DNA from: Bacillota bacterium
GTDB lineage: Bacteria > Bacillota > Clostridia > Christensenellales > Pumilibacteraceae
DNA length: 6,339 bases
Reading direction: 5' to 3'
Assembly (NCBI GenBank): GCA_009780875.1
Contig: WQZE01000063.1
Location: 1-6,339, forward strand
Position numbers and translations under genes: made by a program. The notes below the pieces were generated by a model that did not search any database, had not been told where the DNA came from, and saw only the letters and a program-made list of their open reading frames with translations. This document shows positions 4,627-6,339 of this stretch, piece by piece (position 1 is the first letter of the stretch; the number at the start of each line of letters is the position of its first letter).

Positions 4627-6339
4627 CCCCCATCAAAATCCGACGCTGTATTGAGGATGGTCAGTTTGCCCGTTGCTTTGTCAATATAAGAGGTTCTAGG
4701 GCAATAAAACACGAGCGGGTGGTCACCGTACTCTTCTTGCCTCCACTCCATGACAAACACGATGTTTGCCATACGGCGAGCCGCCTCAATCAGGTTGTCA
4801 TAACTATAATAGTCAATGGCGGTGTCTCTTTCTTGTTGTGTATAATGCACATCGTTTTGAGCCTTCCAGCCATCGGTGCCCCATCTATATGGGAACAACG
4901 CCTCAAAATCCGCTTTTGGCAAAATGGCCTCAATGCGGTCTTGCACGGCATCCGGTGTGGCCTCAGGGTCGCTGATGTCCACATCCTCTTGGGGCAAATA
5001 GGTGGCAGTGTTGGACCAATCACTATCATCCCACTTGTCGCCATCACCCTTGGCTTGCAATTTGATGACATAGGTCTTGGACTCCGTCAAACCACTCAAA
5101 TCATAGGTTGTAGCAGTGCCATCACTGATGCTTGTTTGTGTCCCGTCAATGTCCACCACAAATCCGCTTGCACCCGCAATCTTGCCCCACACCAAGTGTT
5201 TGGAAATCACGCTGATACTAGGCGTACTCAACTTGCCACCGTCTGGTGTAGTGTCCTCTACGATATACTGCACGCTTGCACTCAAATCACTATCGTTGTA
5301 GTTTGCCCCATCACCCTTTGCCTTGACTTTGAGCGTATAGGTGCCCACGGCAGTCAAACTTTGCAAACTGTACAAATTGCTACTGGTGTTTTGCGTACTT
5401 GTGCTTGCTCCACTGATTTCCACCACATAGCCACTTGCGGCGGCTACTGTATCCCATTGGAGCGTGGTACCCACCACTCTCACATTGGTAGGTGTGGGCA
5501 ATTTTTGTGCCGTAGGATTGTCATAGACATAGGTTACATTGTTTGACCACTGACTATTGTCATAATCTACGCCATCCGCATTGGCACGCACCGCAAAGGT
5601 ATAACTACCGTAGGGCAAATTTGACAAATCTTTTTGTGTCGTTGTGCTATCAAGCGTGCTCTCCACACCATCTTGTTTGAGTGTATAGCCCGTGCTATTT
5701 GGCACAGTTGTCCAAGACAACACCGTGCCTGACAGTGACAAGGAAGGTGTTTGCAAGGGTGGTTTTTGGTTGCCCGTATCAAGGTCGTTCCATACCACGC
5801 TTTCGCTCATACCCGAGTCTTGCGATTCCCCTTGTTGCCCCAAGGCTCTGACACGCAAAGTGTAGGTCTGCCCACTTTGCAATTGGTCTTGTGCTGTACG
5901 CAAAGCAAATTGCAACTGTGCCGCCGAGGTATCATAGCCCTTGTTGTCCACAAGAACCCTATACCCTCTTGCCCCGACCACCGCATTCCATTTGAGCACA
6001 GCGTCCAAGCCGTCGCCCTCTATCCGTACATTGACGGGGGCTTGCAAAGGTTGTCCAGCAAAGGCGTCCTTGCCGCCTGGCTTGTTGCCCAAAAAGAAGC
6101 CCCCTACCAAGCCACCAATCAAAAACACCAAACACAAAATCAAAGCAATCACGATGTGCATAATACTCACACCGCCGTTTTTGATGGCAATCCCTTGATG
6201 ACCGCCGTACTGCCCTCCTGCACGACCGCCACCATATCCACCGCCGTACTGCTGACGCACCCTGTCGCCATTGCGTGAAGGTACAGAGTAGTCCTCTGTC
6301 CTGTTGCTCGTCCTCACTTGTCCACCTTGTGAGGAGCCA
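4437..6339 (-). CDS. N-terminal part of a frameshifted membrane-anchored GH19 hydrolase with four FN3-like domains; 5' end beyond window
   Basis: The frame is open to the right edge, so the true start may lie outside. GTG 6317 is a possible start (AAGGTGG 4 bases upstream), and residues are numbered from it. Layout: Gly/Tyr/Gln-rich tail (about 22-42), transmembrane anchor (about 51-77, ending GGFFLG as in the paralogue), and four fibronectin-III-like domains (about 92-177, 189-265, 275-354, 362-442). Domains 2 to 4 share a TP start, a central GY/GF strand, a YT or YV strand, an ADG/GDG turn, and two of them a final QWSN or DWSN. The GH19 domain begins near 460. After Asp562 the frame departs from homology with the paralogue and ends 65 codons later at 4437. 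One extra base in the G tract at about 4622-4631 would join it to the 3928-4626 frame as DGGWNASK, giving about 797 residues. The FN3-like domains are probably a rigid stalk or carbohydrate-binding spacer holding the enzyme away from the membrane. It is the first gene of the pair, and its promoter is not in the window. Confidence 0.85.
   Translation of the reverse strand, partial: GSSQGGQVRTSNRTEDYSVPSRNGDRVRQQYGGGYGGGRAGGQYGGHQGIAIKNGGVSIMHIVIALILCLVFLIGGLVGGFFLGNKPGGKDAFAGQPLQAPVNVRIEGDGLDAVLKWNAVVGARGYRVLVDNKGYDTSAAQLQFALRTAQDQLQSGQTYTLRVRALGQQGESQDSGMSESVVWNDLDTGNQKPPLQTPSLSLSGTVLSWTTVPNSTGYTLKQDGVESTLDSTTTQKDLSNLPYGSYTFAVRANADGVDYDNSQWSNNVTYVYDNPTAQKLPTPTNVRVVGTTLQWDTVAAASGYVVEISGASTSTQNTSSNLYSLQSLTAVGTYTLKVKAKGDGANYNDSDLSASVQYIVEDTTPDGGKLSTPSISVISKHLVWGKIAGASGFVVDIDGTQTSISDGTATTYDLSGLTESKTYVIKLQAKGDGDKWDDSDWSNTATYLPQEDVDISDPEATPDAVQDRIEAILPKADFEALFPYRWGTDGWKAQNDVHYTQQERDTAIDYYSYDNLIEAARRMANIVFVMEWRQEEYGDHPLVFYCPRTSYIDKATGKLTILNTASDFDGGGMPPNRFLPSILIMGDFCWMVRPTTTQESWRACLPMQATRTVADFGAWSHSVMDCIGTKKLI
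4622..4631 (-). other. Single-base frameshift site in the FN3-GH19 gene
   Basis: Minus-strand GGGGGTGGAA holds the point where GH19 homology passes from one frame to the next. Adding one G to either the five-G run (4631-4627) or the GG at 4625-4624 restores a continuous domain whose two sides align with the paralogue (NTASDFD against NTPAEFD before; RELAGLLANASHE against RELAGFFANISHE after). It may be a real inactivating deletion, a sequencing error in a homopolymer, or a phase-variable tract. A -1 ribosomal slip at T GGG GGT would give the same product, but that heptamer is not a canonical slippery site. Confidence 0.85.
6192..6254 (-). repeat. Low-complexity Gly/Tyr/Gln-coding tract (cytoplasmic tail)
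   Basis: Codons 22-42 of the frameshifted hydrolase encode a stretch dominated by Gly with Tyr, Gln and single Arg, Ala and His residues (repeats of YGGG, GGQ and QYGG). It lies on the N-terminal side of the transmembrane anchor and should be cytoplasmic. The paralogue has only a 20-residue tail with no such tract. The function is unknown; such tails are usually disordered. Confidence 0.7.

Noticed and set aside
4719..5546. Plus-strand open frame of 275 codons opposite the FN3-like region
   Set aside because: Antisense to a well-supported domain series; the product is rich in His, Cys and Ile as expected from reverse reading, with no recognisable domain.

Overview
The window looks like bacterial chromosomal DNA. 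Coding regions are of moderate GC (by eye just under 50%) and spacers are AT-rich. The code appears standard: the two related enzyme genes end at TGA at equivalent places. Promoters are sigma-70/sigma-A type and the terminators are classical hairpins with T tracts. A Gram-positive, Clostridia-like bacterium fits the promoter style and the membrane-anchored exported enzymes, but no marker gene fixes the taxon. All genes lie on the minus strand, so the description runs from the right edge leftwards. No tRNA, rRNA, CRISPR, transposase or phage structural gene was recognised.

Right and centre (6339 to 2605): two tandem paralogous genes for membrane-anchored, extracellular family 19 glycoside hydrolases (GH19; chitinase or lysozyme-like fold). 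The upstream one runs past the right edge. It encodes a Gly/Tyr/Gln-rich cytoplasmic tail, one transmembrane segment, four fibronectin-III-like domains and a GH19 domain. A single-base frameshift at a G tract (about 4622-4631) splits it into two reading frames. The downstream one (2605-3861) is intact, with a transmembrane anchor, a Gly/Asn-rich linker and a GH19 domain that resembles plant class I/II chitinases. Only 66 bases separate the two genes and no terminator or promoter is visible between them, so they are probably co-transcribed. A terminator follows at 2538-2575.

Left-centre (2483 to 175): a single-gene unit. It has its own near-consensus promoter (2455-2483), a 722-residue MacB-type ABC transporter with ATPase and FtsX-like permease fused (239-2407), and a perfect hairpin terminator (175-210).

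Left edge (168 to 1): a very strong promoter reads leftwards, with an AT-rich upstream block, perfect -35 and -10 boxes 17 bases apart and an extended -10. Its transcript would begin with a small hairpin and then run into a tandem array of an 8-base unit that continues to the window edge. This array has a stop codon in every frame in the direction of transcription. The gene or RNA this promoter serves lies outside the window.

As a set, the paired GH19 enzymes appear built to display hydrolases on the outer face of the membrane on two kinds of stalk. The transporter is a separately regulated neighbour with no demonstrated link. The least explained items are the left-edge promoter/repeat arrangement and the paired GH19 enzymes, one of them frameshifted.
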